Below, one piece after another: positions 31,943-41,185 of a DNA stretch of 64,000 bases. The stretch's first letter is position 1. Every line of letters starts with the position of its first letter. The DNA is taken from assembly GCA_018712805.1 (NCBI GenBank), contig DVGI01000033.1, positions 62,001 to 126,000 of the forward strand, given 5' to 3'. Source of the stretch: Candidatus Fimenecus excrementavium (GTDB lineage Bacteria > Bacillota > Clostridia > Oscillospirales > Acutalibacteraceae). A program made the translations under genes and the position numbers. The notes under the pieces are model-generated. The model had not been told where the DNA came from and did no database searches. It was given only the letters and a program-made list of their open reading frames with translations.

Positions 31943-33318
31943 TTTTCCCACGCTCCGATATAATCTTGATATTGCTTGGCGTAAGCGTCCACGAGCGCTT
32001 CGGCAAGCGGATAAGAGCAAACCAGCGGGTGCAAAGTCAGCGCCTGTACCGCCTTTTGCCGGTTGTGGGTCATAATCGCTTCGACCGTCAGGTTTTCATA
32101 TTGTTTTACCGTGCAGATTAAGTTTTTCTGCATTTCGGGTACATAATTTACCTTGTGGGGGTGCACGCCGTCGCGGTCCACCGTGCAGGAAAGCTCGCAA
32201 ACGTCCTCCGGACGCAAAAAGTCAAGCGCACCGTTGTTCGGCACGGAAAGCACCATTTGCACGGGGCAGCCTGTGTGCTGCGCCTGAATAAACTCGAGCG
32301 CCACCGCCGCATAGCCGCCGTTGTCCGGCTGATGAATATATTCCTCCACCGTGGGGACGGGGAATTTTTCCGCGCGCTGTTTTCCCGATTCAATCGAAAA
32401 ATAGCTGTCCTCACGCATGGCGTAGTGGAGCATAAAGCAGTGGAACGCCGCCTCGAAATCGTTGTCAATATCAATCTTCTGCAACTCTTTTAACATGTGC
32501 GCGTTGATGTCGCGAATGGTCTCGCCTCGGGTTTTGTCGCTTTTTAGAACCGAAGAAACCGCGCGGTCACGGAAATAATAGAAATAGAGATATTCATTCG
32601 GCAGGAAAGTTTCGCACATTTCGATAAGTTCGGGGTTAAACAGCCGCATTTCGGTATCTTTGTAAAGCCGCGGGTGGGAAAGGATTTTGTCGGTTGCGTC
32701 CTCGCCGTCCGCCTGAAAGCCCGAAAACCACGAAAGGTGGTTAAGGCCGAAACATTCCGCCGTAAAGGTTTCACAGCCGAGCATGGTTTTCAGCTGGCGG
32801 AAAAAGCCGCTCGGCGCGTCGCACACGCCGTAAACGCGCTCATAGCCCATTGTCCGAAGCGCTTGCGTAACAAGCCCGCTCGGGTTTGTGAAATTGAACA
32901 TTTCCACCTTCGGCTTGGAAACACGCTTTGCAAGCTCGCAGTAATCGCGCAGCACGTGAACGGAACGCAGCGCCATAGCAAACCCGCCCGCACCGGTCGT
33001 CTCCTGCCCCAATACGCCGAGGTTTAACGCCGTGCGTTCGTCAAACACGCGGCCGTCGTCGTCGCCCGCGCGAATGGTCGTGATAATATAATCCGCGTCG
33101 CGCAAAGCCTCTTCGGCGTCGGTCGTGAGCGAAAACCGAAGCGTCGGCGCAATGCGCGCGGCAATGCCTTTTGCAATTTTTCCGTAAAGAGACAGCTTTT
33201 GGGCGTTAATATCCATAAACACCGTTTCTGTAATGCCGGTCGCTTCGGCGCCGAGCGCCAGCGACTTTGCTAAAAACGGAGAACGCACACCGCCCCCGCC
33301 GAGCACAGCCAGTTTCAA
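31939..33318 (-). CDS. GH4 NAD-dependent 6-phospho-glycosidase
   Basis: A glycosidase of 459 residues that uses NAD+ and a divalent metal in an oxidation-elimination mechanism. The Rossmann fold opens with MKLAVLGGGGVRSP. Characteristic blocks are ITTIRAGDDDGR, MFNFTNPSGLVTQAL, VYGVCDAPSG (metal-binding Cys) and FGLNHLSWF (metal-binding His). This pattern is closest to 6-phospho-beta-glucosidases, though GH4 also includes alpha-specific enzymes. It lies one base after the PI-PLC-like gene and overlaps the kinase gene, so it is translated in the same operon. Confidence 0.92.
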   Translation of the reverse strand: MKLAVLGGGGVRSPFLAKSLALGAEATGITETVFMDINAQKLSLYGKIAKGIAARIAPTLRFSLTTDAEEALRDADYIITTIRAGDDDGRVFDERTALNLGVLGQETTGAGGFAMALRSVHVLRDYCELAKRVSKPKVEMFNFTNPSGLVTQALRTMGYERVYGVCDAPSGFFRQLKTMLGCETFTAECFGLNHLSWFSGFQADGEDATDKILSHPRLYKDTEMRLFNPELIEMCETFLPNEYLYFYYFRDRAVSSVLKSDKTRGETIRDINAHMLKELQKIDIDNDFEAAFHCFMLHYAMREDSYFSIESGKQRAEKFPVPTVEEYIHQPDNGGYAAVALEFIQAQHTGCPVQMVLSVPNNGALDFLRPEDVCELSCTVDRDGVHPHKVNYVPEMQKNLICTVKQYENLTVEAIMTHNRQKAVQALTLHPLVCSYPLAEALVDAYAKQYQDYIGAWEK

Positions 33319-33319
33319 A

Positions 33320-34213
33320 TCAAACCATCTCCCTTTCAGAATACACCGTCAAGTTGGATTGCATAATTTTGTCGCAGAGCGCCTGTGTCGGAAAATCCAA
33401 AAGAATCCAGCCTTGCGGCGCGTCGGTTTTCAGCGGATACGAAGAAAACCATTCGTTAATTCGTGCCGCATTTTCTGCGGGCACGCCCTTACCGCCGCAG
33501 GTGCTTAAATAATGCAGGCAAATGCGGCTTTCGGTGGGCTTGCAAATGTCTAAAAACGGCTTTGCACAGTCGTTCCATTTTTTGTCGGGCGCCAAACGGT
33601 AGCGGTCCTGCACAAGTGCTGTGCACCCCGGCGCCATCACAACAGGCAACGGAACCGTCTCGGTGCGGGATTTTTGGCTTTCCCAAACGGAAAAGTCCAA
33701 CCCGCAAGGCAGCGGCAAATCCGGCGACTGGATATAGCGGCGGAAAAGCACCAGCTTTCCGCGGCACTCACGGAGCGTCGGCACGCGGTTTTCAAGATAC
33801 CACAAAGCCGCGTTGGGCTTGATAAAATCCTTATAAAACCGTTCGGCAAATTCGATTTCGCGGCTTCCGCGGTCGAGTTTCACACTTAAAACCAGCGTTT
33901 CACGCGGGTTTTCTTTTAAAAAGGACGTGCAAAACGAAAACACCTCGTCAAAATACAGGGGCTTTTTGGTGTTCTCTCCACGGTAACAGTCGGCGAACGC
34001 GTGCACCAAGCGAAGACCTTTGCGGTCTTCATACAATCGAATATCCAAAAACCGAACGCCCATTTGAAGCTGTTCGGGGATTGTTTTGTTTTGACAGCGG
34101 GCAAACTTGGAAAGCGAAACAAACGCGGTTGCGCTGTCGTGCGTGCCGGCCAAATTAAGCTTGGAAAGCGGAATTTCCCCCGGCAGCACAGATAAAATCA
34201 GCTTTTCCTGCAT
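33320..34213 (-). CDS. Phosphatidylinositol-specific phospholipase C X-domain protein, cytoplasmic
   Basis: A 297-residue PI-PLC-like phosphodiesterase. The X-domain marks are LAGTHDSAT (H25, D26), MGVRFLDIRLY (R59 region) and LVHAFADCYRG (H71), the two histidines being the general acid and base pair. Bacterial PI-PLCs are usually secreted, but this one begins MQEKLILSVLPGEIPLSK with no signal peptide, so it should act inside the cell on an imported phosphodiester. A GAGGTGA ribosome site precedes the start. It is the first gene of the catabolic operon and follows its promoter by about 20 bases. Confidence 0.88.
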   Translation of the reverse strand: MQEKLILSVLPGEIPLSKLNLAGTHDSATAFVSLSKFARCQNKTIPEQLQMGVRFLDIRLYEDRKGLRLVHAFADCYRGENTKKPLYFDEVFSFCTSFLKENPRETLVLSVKLDRGSREIEFAERFYKDFIKPNAALWYLENRVPTLRECRGKLVLFRRYIQSPDLPLPCGLDFSVWESQKSRTETVPLPVVMAPGCTALVQDRYRLAPDKKWNDCAKPFLDICKPTESRICLHYLSTCGGKGVPAENAARINEWFSSYPLKTDAPQGWILLDFPTQALCDKIMQSNLTVYSEREMV

Positions 34214-34233
34214 GCTTTGTCACCTCGGAAAAT

Positions 34234-34262
34234 ATCATACCTTATCCAGGTAAAAAAAGCAA
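34234..34262 (-). promoter_or_regulatory. Promoter of the catabolic operon
   Basis: TTGCTT (34262-34257), 17-base spacer, TATGAT (34239-34234) on the minus strand. Divergent from the surface phosphoesterase promoter 40 bases away, so one regulator could control both sides. Confidence 0.7.
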
Positions 34263-34301
34263 TATTTTACAGTCGGATTTCACGAAAAAGCGTTTAATAT
34301 A

Positions 34302-34330
34302 TTGCTTTTGCACAAACGCGTTGTTATAAT
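34302..34330 (+). promoter_or_regulatory. Promoter of the surface phosphoesterase gene
   Basis: TTGCTT (34302-34307), 17-base spacer, TATAAT (34325-34330). Confidence 0.78.
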
Positions 34331-34358
34331 GATTTTCAAGGAGAAAGGAAGGTTGATT

Positions 34359-36398
34359 ATGAAAAAGTCCGGTGTTTTATCCGTTTTGCTTATCTTGGCG
34401 ATGCTCGCAATTTGCTTTGTGCCCGCGGCAGGCGCACCGAAAGCAGCAGACGCTGCCGCTTCGGTCGCCGCTGACTGGCATTTCAGCGAAGACAGCGTGC
34501 TTTCCGGCTCACTTGAAAACGGCGACCTTGTTTTAAAAGACCAAAGCGGAAACGGCAACAATTTGGTGCTTTCGGGTTCGAACGCCGAAAAATATCTGCA
34601 ATTTTCAAGCGACACGATGTATGACGGCACGTCGGGGAGTTTGACACTCAACAACGAAAAGCAGAAAATTTTAGGCCGCGGTGCGGAATTCATCACCGCC
34701 GACGACGCGCCGATTAACAAAGAAACATTTCGCGACGGCTACACGATTGAGCTTATCTATAAACTCCCGGACGATTTTGCCGGCGAGGACGCTTGGATGG
34801 GGCTGCTTGCGCGCAAAGGCAAGTGCGAAACGATGACCGAAACGCGCAAATGCACGATGAGCCTTGCGGTTTCAAACTGCAAAGAACTGCAATTCTTAAC
34901 CGCCAACGCCGACGACAGCCACGAAATGGATTCCGCGTGGTCGGTTTCGATGGACAAAGGCGGGGTGTGGTATCACATTGCGATTGTCTCAGACGGACAC
35001 ACGATTTCAACCTATGTCAACGGCTGTGAAGCGTTCCGCGACTATGAAAGCGACGAAATGCAGGGCATGTTTGCTTCGCCCGACGCCGGACAGTTTGTCG
35101 TCGGCGGCTATGATAACGGCATTTCCGACCACCATGCGCGCGGCGCGCTCCAACAGGTGCGTATCAGCGCGGCGCCTTTGGATAAATCCCAGTGGCTCAT
35201 TCCCGACCCGGAAAATTATATCGACGAATACGGCGAGAATCTGCCGTTTACCAACCTTTCTAAAACAAGCTATAACGTCATATTCCTGCCGGATATTCAA
35301 AACGCCACCGAATTCCGCCCGCAGGTGCTTTACACCGCGGCGCAGTGGCTTTCCGACAACCGTGACACCGTGCGCCCCGCCGCAATCGTCAGCCTCGGCG
35401 ACACGGTTAACACCTATTCCGACCCGGAACAGTGGGACAACGCGCTGACCTTTTATAACACCCTCGAAACGGTCGGCTGTCCGCTGTTGCAGCAGCCGGG
35501 CAACCACGATTACGGCGACAACTATTATTTAGACGCGTTCGGGCCGCAAAGCGCGTTCGGCGCGCGGCAGACGCAAAACGGCGTTGTTTATTCGCCGTCG
35601 GGCTTTTCTTCTTACATGTTCTTTGACGCCGGGAGTTATCATTACATGGTGCTTTCGATTTCCATGGCGCACGTTGACGACGAAGAAGAGCGCGCGTGGA
35701 TGGACGAAGCGCTCACAACCTATGCCGACTGCCCGACGATTGTCACAAGCCACAGTTTCCAGGATTGCGACGCGGCGAAGCCCGACGAAGTCGTGTTAAA
35801 CGACCACGGCAAAAGCATTTGGGAAATTGTCCGCCGCCACAACCAGGTGTTTATGATGATTTCCGGCCACAACCACGGCGCCGGGGAAGAAGTGCTCAAA
35901 AACGACAGCGGCAACGAAGTGTTCAGCATTTTAGCGGACTACCAGTTCTCTTATAACGGCGGCAACGCGTTTTTCAAATTCGCCGAATTTGACGAAGCCG
36001 CGAACTGCATTCGCCTTTCCACGTTTTCGCCTTACGCCGCAACGTTACCGCAAAATGAGCGCACATTCTTTGACGTTAACTACATGACCGGCGCGGGCAA
36101 TTACACCGTTTATCAGATTGATTTCGAGACCCGGTTCGAGGGGTTAAAAGCCTCCGCCGACCGCGAAGATTATCAAGCCGCGCTTAAAGCCGCCGGTGCA
36201 TCTTCGCAAAATGCGTTGTTTGAAAATGTGAAAACCGTAAGTGCCGCCGACGCGCACACCGTAGACACCTCTTCGGGGAATGTAGTCTGGATTGTCGTTT
36301 TGTGCGTTGCCGCGGTAGTTGTCATTCTTTTGGTCGTTTGCCTTGCGGTCAAACGCAAAAAGAAAAAAACGGCGCAAAAAGCCGAAAATAACCAATAA
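34359..36398 (+). CDS. Secreted, membrane-anchored LamG + calcineurin-like phosphoesterase
   Basis: A 679-residue surface enzyme. It has a signal peptide (1-26, KKSGVLSVLLILAML core), a concanavalin/LamG-like domain (about 35-290), a calcineurin-like phosphoesterase (about 305-590) and a C-terminal helix followed by KRKKKK (about 643-668). Phosphoesterase blocks are FLPDIQNATE (D-x-Q form), VSLGDTVNT, PGNHDYGDN, TSHSFQD and ISGHNHGAG. The start at 34359 has AAGGAGAAAGGAAGG upstream. The same D-x-Q motif occurs in the cytoplasmic phosphoesterase of the divergent operon, so the two may act on related substrates outside and inside the cell. Confidence 0.88.
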   Translation: MKKSGVLSVLLILAMLAICFVPAAGAPKAADAAASVAADWHFSEDSVLSGSLENGDLVLKDQSGNGNNLVLSGSNAEKYLQFSSDTMYDGTSGSLTLNNEKQKILGRGAEFITADDAPINKETFRDGYTIELIYKLPDDFAGEDAWMGLLARKGKCETMTETRKCTMSLAVSNCKELQFLTANADDSHEMDSAWSVSMDKGGVWYHIAIVSDGHTISTYVNGCEAFRDYESDEMQGMFASPDAGQFVVGGYDNGISDHHARGALQQVRISAAPLDKSQWLIPDPENYIDEYGENLPFTNLSKTSYNVIFLPDIQNATEFRPQVLYTAAQWLSDNRDTVRPAAIVSLGDTVNTYSDPEQWDNALTFYNTLETVGCPLLQQPGNHDYGDNYYLDAFGPQSAFGARQTQNGVVYSPSGFSSYMFFDAGSYHYMVLSISMAHVDDEEERAWMDEALTTYADCPTIVTSHSFQDCDAAKPDEVVLNDHGKSIWEIVRRHNQVFMMISGHNHGAGEEVLKNDSGNEVFSILADYQFSYNGGNAFFKFAEFDEAANCIRLSTFSPYAATLPQNERTFFDVNYMTGAGNYTVYQIDFETRFEGLKASADREDYQAALKAAGASSQNALFENVKTVSAADAHTVDTSSGNVVWIVVLCVAAVVVILLVVCLAVKRKKKKTAQKAENNQ

Positions 36399-36419
36399 CA
36401 TAGAAAAAGGAAGACCGAT

Positions 36420-37031
36420 ATGACCGAAAAAGAACGTATGTTAAACGGGGACCTGTATTTGGACACAGACCCGGAGCTTTTGATGCTGTTGGGCAAATCC
36501 AAACGCTTTTGTGCACGCTACAACCGCACGCGGGCGCTCGCATTTAAAAAGCGGGAAATGATGCTTCGCCGCTTTTTGAAAAGCGTGGGCAAAAATGTGT
36601 GCATTAACCCGCCGTTTTACTGCGACTACGGTTGTCACATTTCCGTAGGCGACAACTTTTTCGCCAATTTTGACTGTATTCTTCTCGACGTCAACACCAT
36701 CACAATCGGCAATAACGTGCTGTTCGGGCCGCGCGTCTGCCTGTTTACGGCGGGGCACCCGCTGGACGCGGGCGTGCGCCGGGAGTTACTGGAATTCGGC
36801 AAACCGATTGTGATAGGTGACGACGTGTGGCTCGGCGGCAACGTCACGGTAAACCCAGGCGTCACGATTGGGAGCAACGTGGTCATCGGCTCCGGCTCGG
36901 TGGTCACGAAAGACATTCCCTCGGGCGTTATTGCGGCGGGGAACCCCTGCCGCGTGCTGCGGGAGCTCACAGACAAAGACCGCGCCGAATGGGAAGCGCA
37001 GAAACAGGCGTATTGGGACAGCAAAAAATAA
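36420..37031 (+). CDS. maa: Maltose/galactoside-type O-acetyltransferase (left-handed beta-helix)
   Basis: An acetyl-CoA-dependent sugar O-acetyltransferase of 203 residues. It has the N-terminal Mac domain (about 4-60, KERMLNGDLYLDTDPEL), then hexapeptide repeats from about 70 (YGCHISVGDNFFANFDC) to 180, with the extended loop FTAGHPLDAGVRR that carries the catalytic His. The end is VIAAGNPCRVLREL. This matches maa/lacA/nodL-type enzymes at normal length. It starts 21 bases after the surface phosphoesterase and ends at a strong terminator, so the two form a transcription unit. Confidence 0.9.
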   Translation: MTEKERMLNGDLYLDTDPELLMLLGKSKRFCARYNRTRALAFKKREMMLRRFLKSVGKNVCINPPFYCDYGCHISVGDNFFANFDCILLDVNTITIGNNVLFGPRVCLFTAGHPLDAGVRRELLEFGKPIVIGDDVWLGGNVTVNPGVTIGSNVVIGSGSVVTKDIPSGVIAAGNPCRVLRELTDKDRAEWEAQKQAYWDSKK

Positions 37032-37047
37032 GACCAAACCAAAAAAG

Positions 37048-37084
37048 AAAACCGGCAGAGTTTTTTCTCTGCCGGTCTTTTTCT
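37048..37084. terminator. Bidirectional terminator between the acetyltransferase and glgP
   Basis: ACCGGCAGAG (37051-37060) pairs with CTCTGCCGGT around a T-rich loop, with A-rich and T-rich flanks. Confidence 0.92.
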
Positions 37085-37096
37085 GTCTTTATTTTT

Positions 37097-39661
37097 TTAT
37101 TTCTTTTTCGTCGTGCTGTTTTTCGCTGCCGGTTTTTTCGCGGCGGGCTTTTCCGCCTTTTCCGCTTTTGCGGCGGGGGCTTTTGCCGGCGCGGTTTTTG
37201 CCTTTTTCACCGGCGTTTCCTTGTGGAGCGAGTCCGACTTCGGACGCTCCGGCGGGAACACAGACTTCGTGTGCCAAATGTCACGCGCATATTCGTTGAT
37301 GGCGCGGTCTGCGGCAAAGCGGCCGGCGCCGGAAATGTTCATCAACGATTTGCGGTTCCAGTCGGTGCGGTCGGCGTAAGTGCGAACCGCCTCCTGCTGG
37401 GCGCGGCGATAATCGGCGAAATCCGCAAGCACCATATAGGGGTCGTTGTTCAAAAGCGTGCCGCCGATTTCCGGGAACTGCTTGCCGGCGATGCCGACGC
37501 GGTTGATAAAGTCAATGGTGTTGTGCAGCTCGGCATTGTTATTGTAATAATTCTGCGGGTTATAGCCGCGGCGTTTGAGCTGTTCGACTTCGGGGGTCTT
37601 CATACCGAAAATGAAGATATTGTCTTCGCCCACCGCGTCGAAAATCTCGATGTTCGCGCCGTCCATGGTGCCTAAGGTAATTGCGCCGTTGAGCATCAGT
37701 TTCATGTTGCCCGTGCCGCTCGCTTCCGTGCCGGCAAGCGAAATCTGTTCGGAAATATCCGCCGCGGGCATCAGGTTTTCCGCCATGGTGACGTTATAAT
37801 CTTCACAATAGACCACTTTCAGGCGGCCGCGCACGTCGGGGTCGTTGTTGATAAGGTCGCCCAAAGCGCAGATAAAGCTGATAATCTTTTTCGCCATGAA
37901 ATAGCCCGGCGCCGCTTTCGCACCGAAAATATAGGTGTGCGGCGTGACTTCGGCGTTGGGATTCGCCTTAATCGCGAGGTATTCGGTCAAAATGTTCAAA
38001 GCGTTTAAGTGCTGACGCTTGTATTCGTGGAGACGTTTGACCTGCACGTCGAAAATCGAATCCGGGTCCAAAACAATGCCGGTGTTCTTTTCCACATGCT
38101 CAGCAAACGCTTCTTTGTTGTGGCGTTTGATGCGCTCGAGCGCTTCCAAAACACTCGGGTCGTCTTTGTATTCGCGCAGCTTCAAAAGCTCGTCGGCGTG
38201 ATAGACAAAGCCGCCGCCAATGAGTTCTTCGAGGAGCTTCGTAAGCTCGGGGTTCGACTGGCACAGCCAGCGGCGGTGCGCAATCCCGTTGGTGACGTTT
38301 TTAAACTTGTTGGGCGTGAGCATATAGAAATCGTGGAACACGGATTCCTTGAGGATTTCGCTGTGCAGCGCGGAAACGCCGTTGACGGAGTGCGCGGACG
38401 CGACGCAAAGATTCGCCATGCGAACTACGCCGTTGGACATAATCGCCATGCGCTCGACCTGGTCGGCGTTTTGGGTCGCCTGCCAGACGAAATTGCGGAA
38501 GCGGTTGTCGATTTCTTTGGTAATCTGCCAAATTCGCGGCATCAAGCGCTTGTAAAGATCCTCGGGCCAACATTCGAGTGCTTCTTTCATCACGGTGTGG
38601 TTGGTGTAAGCAATCGCGTTCGTGACAATCTTCCACGCGTCGTCCCAGCCGTAGCCGCATTCGTCAAGCAAAATCCGCATAAGCTCGGGCACGGCAAGCG
38701 TCGGGTGTGTGTCGTTGATATGCACGGCGGCCTTTTCGGCAAAATTGTCCATCGTGCCGTACACGCGCAGGTGACGGTGAACGATGTCCTGCACGGAAGC
38801 GGAAACTAAGAAATACTGCTGGCGCAGACGCAAAGATTTGCCTTCCGGGTGGTTGTCGGCGGGGTAAAGGACTTTCGAGATAACCTCCGCCATGGCGTTT
38901 TGCTCCATCGCGCGCATATAGTCGCCCTGGTTAAACAGCGACATATCGAGCGCCGGGGCTTTCGCCGACCACAGGCGCAGAACGGAAATGCCCTTGCCGT
39001 CTTTGCCCGCGACATACATATCATAAGGCACCGCCTGAACGGGCTTGTAGTTGACAAGTTCGACGTGGTGGAACTGATTGTCCCAGGAATCGTGAACTTC
39101 GCCCTCAAAGCGGACTTCCAGCGCACTTTCTTCGTGCGGCACAAGCCACACGTCGCCGCCGGGCAGCCAGAAATCGGGCAGCTCCGTTTGCCAGCCGTCG
39201 ACCAGTTTCTGTTTGAAAATACCCGCTTCGTAAAGAATCGAATAGCCGCGCGCGGGGTAGCCTTGCGTTGCAAGGCCGTCAAGGTAGCAGGCGGCAAGTC
39301 GACCGAGTCCCCCGTTGCCGAGACCCGCGTCGGGTTCGCACGCATAAAGGTTTTCAAGCTTCACGCCGTAATCGGCAAGAACGCTTTCAAAAACGTCGGT
39401 CAAATTGAGATTGTAAAGGTTGTTTTTTAAGGAGCGGCCCATTAAGAATTCCATACAGAGGTAATAAATCTTTTTGGTGCCGGCCTTATCCGCTTCTTCG
39501 GAAAATTCCGCGCGGCCCTGGCTCATCATATCGCGCAAAATCAGCGCGATGGCCTTATAATACTGTTCGTCGGTCGCTTCTTCCGGCGACACGCCCATGA
39601 AGTGCGACAGCTTTGCCGACAACAGCTCCTTTGCTTTCTTCTTAGATAACGCGTAATTCAT
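37097..39661 (-). CDS. glgP: Glycogen/starch phosphorylase with a lysine-alanine-rich C-terminal tail
   Basis: Releases glucose-1-phosphate from alpha-1,4-glucans with phosphate and pyridoxal phosphate. The 854-residue protein has the GT35 blocks CEPDAGLGNGGLGRLAACYL, the HINDTHPTLAVPEL stretch and EASGTGNMKLMLNGA, where K654 binds the cofactor. The catalytic part ends near residue 805 at IWHTKSVFPPE. The last 49 residues are a low-complexity Lys/Ala/Pro tail (PVKKAKTAPAKAP and similar), unlike normal phosphorylases. GGAGG five bases before 39661 sets the start; an upstream TTG in frame is part of that ribosome site. Single-gene unit. Confidence 0.95.
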   Translation of the reverse strand: MNYALSKKKAKELLSAKLSHFMGVSPEEATDEQYYKAIALILRDMMSQGRAEFSEEADKAGTKKIYYLCMEFLMGRSLKNNLYNLNLTDVFESVLADYGVKLENLYACEPDAGLGNGGLGRLAACYLDGLATQGYPARGYSILYEAGIFKQKLVDGWQTELPDFWLPGGDVWLVPHEESALEVRFEGEVHDSWDNQFHHVELVNYKPVQAVPYDMYVAGKDGKGISVLRLWSAKAPALDMSLFNQGDYMRAMEQNAMAEVISKVLYPADNHPEGKSLRLRQQYFLVSASVQDIVHRHLRVYGTMDNFAEKAAVHINDTHPTLAVPELMRILLDECGYGWDDAWKIVTNAIAYTNHTVMKEALECWPEDLYKRLMPRIWQITKEIDNRFRNFVWQATQNADQVERMAIMSNGVVRMANLCVASAHSVNGVSALHSEILKESVFHDFYMLTPNKFKNVTNGIAHRRWLCQSNPELTKLLEELIGGGFVYHADELLKLREYKDDPSVLEALERIKRHNKEAFAEHVEKNTGIVLDPDSIFDVQVKRLHEYKRQHLNALNILTEYLAIKANPNAEVTPHTYIFGAKAAPGYFMAKKIISFICALGDLINNDPDVRGRLKVVYCEDYNVTMAENLMPAADISEQISLAGTEASGTGNMKLMLNGAITLGTMDGANIEIFDAVGEDNIFIFGMKTPEVEQLKRRGYNPQNYYNNNAELHNTIDFINRVGIAGKQFPEIGGTLLNNDPYMVLADFADYRRAQQEAVRTYADRTDWNRKSLMNISGAGRFAADRAINEYARDIWHTKSVFPPERPKSDSLHKETPVKKAKTAPAKAPAAKAEKAEKPAAKKPAAKNSTTKKK

Positions 39662-39798
39662 ATATTCCTCCAAAAAAACTTTGAAAAATAGCCTTTTAGA
39701 AAGTATCTTTTGTATATATTATACTAATTTCCCTATAATTTCAACCATAAGGGGATAAGAAATTGGCTTTCCGCCGGATTTCAGCGATATATACAAAA

Positions 39799-40638
39799 TC
39801 AGAGCTTCAGTTTTGAAAGGGCGTTTTGTGCCGCTTCGTAGCCCTCGCGGTAAAGCCGTTCAAGTTTTTTCTCGTTTTTTGTAAATGCGGTGACATGGTA
39901 ACCGCCCGCGGGCGCCAAAATGACCGCCCTACCCTCGGAAGCCAGCGCACGGGCTTTTTCGACGCCGCGGTTATAGACGTCTGCGCGCATTTTCAGTTCT
40001 TTGACAATATTAGGATACGCCCGCAGCGCCCTTGTATACGCTGCGCGGAAATGCTCGGGCTTTTTGACAAAATCCAAAGGCTTTGTCAGAACCACCAGCA
40101 GCCGGTCGCAGCCGTCCGCGAGCGCCTTTTCCACCGGCACGGGGTCGGCCACGCCACCGTCAAAATACAGACTGTCGCCGACTTTGTAAGGCTTGCAAAC
40201 CCCCGGAATCGCGCACGAACCTTTCAGCGGCGAAAGGTCGTCGGTGTGGAAATTCGCGTTGGTGAAATACTGCGGTTTGCCGTTGTCGGCGCGTGTCGCC
40301 ACCGTTATGAGCGTCTGCCCGGCTCTAAAAAACGCTTCGTAATCGACCGGGTCTTCGCCGCCTGTCACGGAAAGCGTGCCGTACACATAATCCAAATCAA
40401 AATAGGAGCGTTTTTTGAGGAAATTTTGAAGGCTCATATATTCCGGTCGCATGGCATAGCGCGTGTAAAAGCGGTAATTGCGCCCGCGCTGTTTCGCGAT
40501 ATAGGAAATCAGATTGGCGCTCCCCGCGGAAACGCCGATGCAATACGGCAAATAGACTTTTTCATCCAACAGGCAGTCGGTTACGCCTGCGCCGAAAATG
40601 CCGCGCATGCCGCCGCCGACATCTAAAATTCCCGTCAT
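39799..40638 (-). CDS. Patatin-like phospholipase
   Basis: A 279-residue serine hydrolase of the RssA/YjjU type. The oxyanion loop is GGGMRG (8-13), the nucleophile motif is GVSAGS with S37, and the acid is D160 in FDGGVADP, giving a Ser-Asp dyad. No signal peptide or membrane segment is present, so it should act on cytoplasmic or inner-leaflet lipids. AAGGAGCG precedes the start. The gene is isolated between glgP and rpsO. The natural lipid substrate is unknown. Confidence 0.92.
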   Translation of the reverse strand: MTGILDVGGGMRGIFGAGVTDCLLDEKVYLPYCIGVSAGSANLISYIAKQRGRNYRFYTRYAMRPEYMSLQNFLKKRSYFDLDYVYGTLSVTGGEDPVDYEAFFRAGQTLITVATRADNGKPQYFTNANFHTDDLSPLKGSCAIPGVCKPYKVGDSLYFDGGVADPVPVEKALADGCDRLLVVLTKPLDFVKKPEHFRAAYTRALRAYPNIVKELKMRADVYNRGVEKARALASEGRAVILAPAGGYHVTAFTKNEKKLERLYREGYEAAQNALSKLKL

Positions 40639-40766
40639 AAAATCGCTCCTTTTTTCGTTTCCATATTATTAAGGCACAAAACGAGAGAAAATGCAAGGGG
40701 AAGCGCGTCGGCAAAATGTATAATGAAAACGCCCCTGTTACGTAGGCGTTTGCAAAAGATTGTCTA

Positions 40767-40795
40767 TTGACAGCCGGAAAAGTTTAGTATATAAT
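40767..40795 (+). promoter_or_regulatory. Promoter of rpsO-pnp
   Basis: Perfect TTGACA (40767-40772), 17-base spacer, TATAAT (40790-40795). Confidence 0.87.
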
Positions 40796-40801
40796 AACAA
40801 G

Positions 40802-40909
40802 GCTGATTCGGCATACACGGATTTTGGCGCAGACCTGATTCTCATCGGGTGTTCACCTAACCTTCTTCTGTGTTGCGCGACAGGCAAAATTTAAAATGAG
40901 GTGAAAAAA
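40802..40909 (+). promoter_or_regulatory. Structured rpsO leader, probable S15 autoregulatory site
   Basis: The 108-base leader folds as GCGCA (near 40830) with TGCGC (near 40876), enclosing GAT/ATC and GGT/ACC hairpins: a junction like the S15-binding leaders known upstream of rpsO. The exact class cannot be told by eye. Confidence 0.5.
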
Positions 40910-41173
40910 ATGACAAAAGAAGAAAAGCAGGCCATTATGGCGGAATATGCGACACATGAAGGCGACACCGGTTCTCCCGAAGTGCAGGTTGCCGTGCTCA
41001 CCAAACGCATCAACGATTTGACCGAGCACTTAAAAAACCACAAGAAAGATCATCATTCCAGACGCGGTCTTTTGATGATGGTCGGTCACAGACGCAACCT
41101 TCTCGCATACTTGCAGAAAACCGACATTGAAAGATACCGTGCGCTTATCGCGAAACTCGGTATTCGTAAATAA
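40910..41173 (+). CDS. rpsO: 30S ribosomal protein S15
   Basis: Small-subunit protein binding 16S rRNA early in assembly. The 87-residue product has all family blocks: [17 protein letters not shown], the [24 protein letters not shown]-binding helices (written in part), and ends in IAKLGIRK. The start is ATG at 40910, with TGAGGTG at proper distance; a GTG at 40901 lies in that site. It precedes pnp, the usual bacterial order. Confidence 0.98.
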   Translation: MTKEEKQAIMAEYATHEGDTGSPEVQVAVLTKRINDLTEHLKNHKKDHHSRRGLLMMVGHRRNLLAYLQKTDIERYRALIAKLGIRK

Positions 41174-41185
41174 GTTTTCCGTTAA

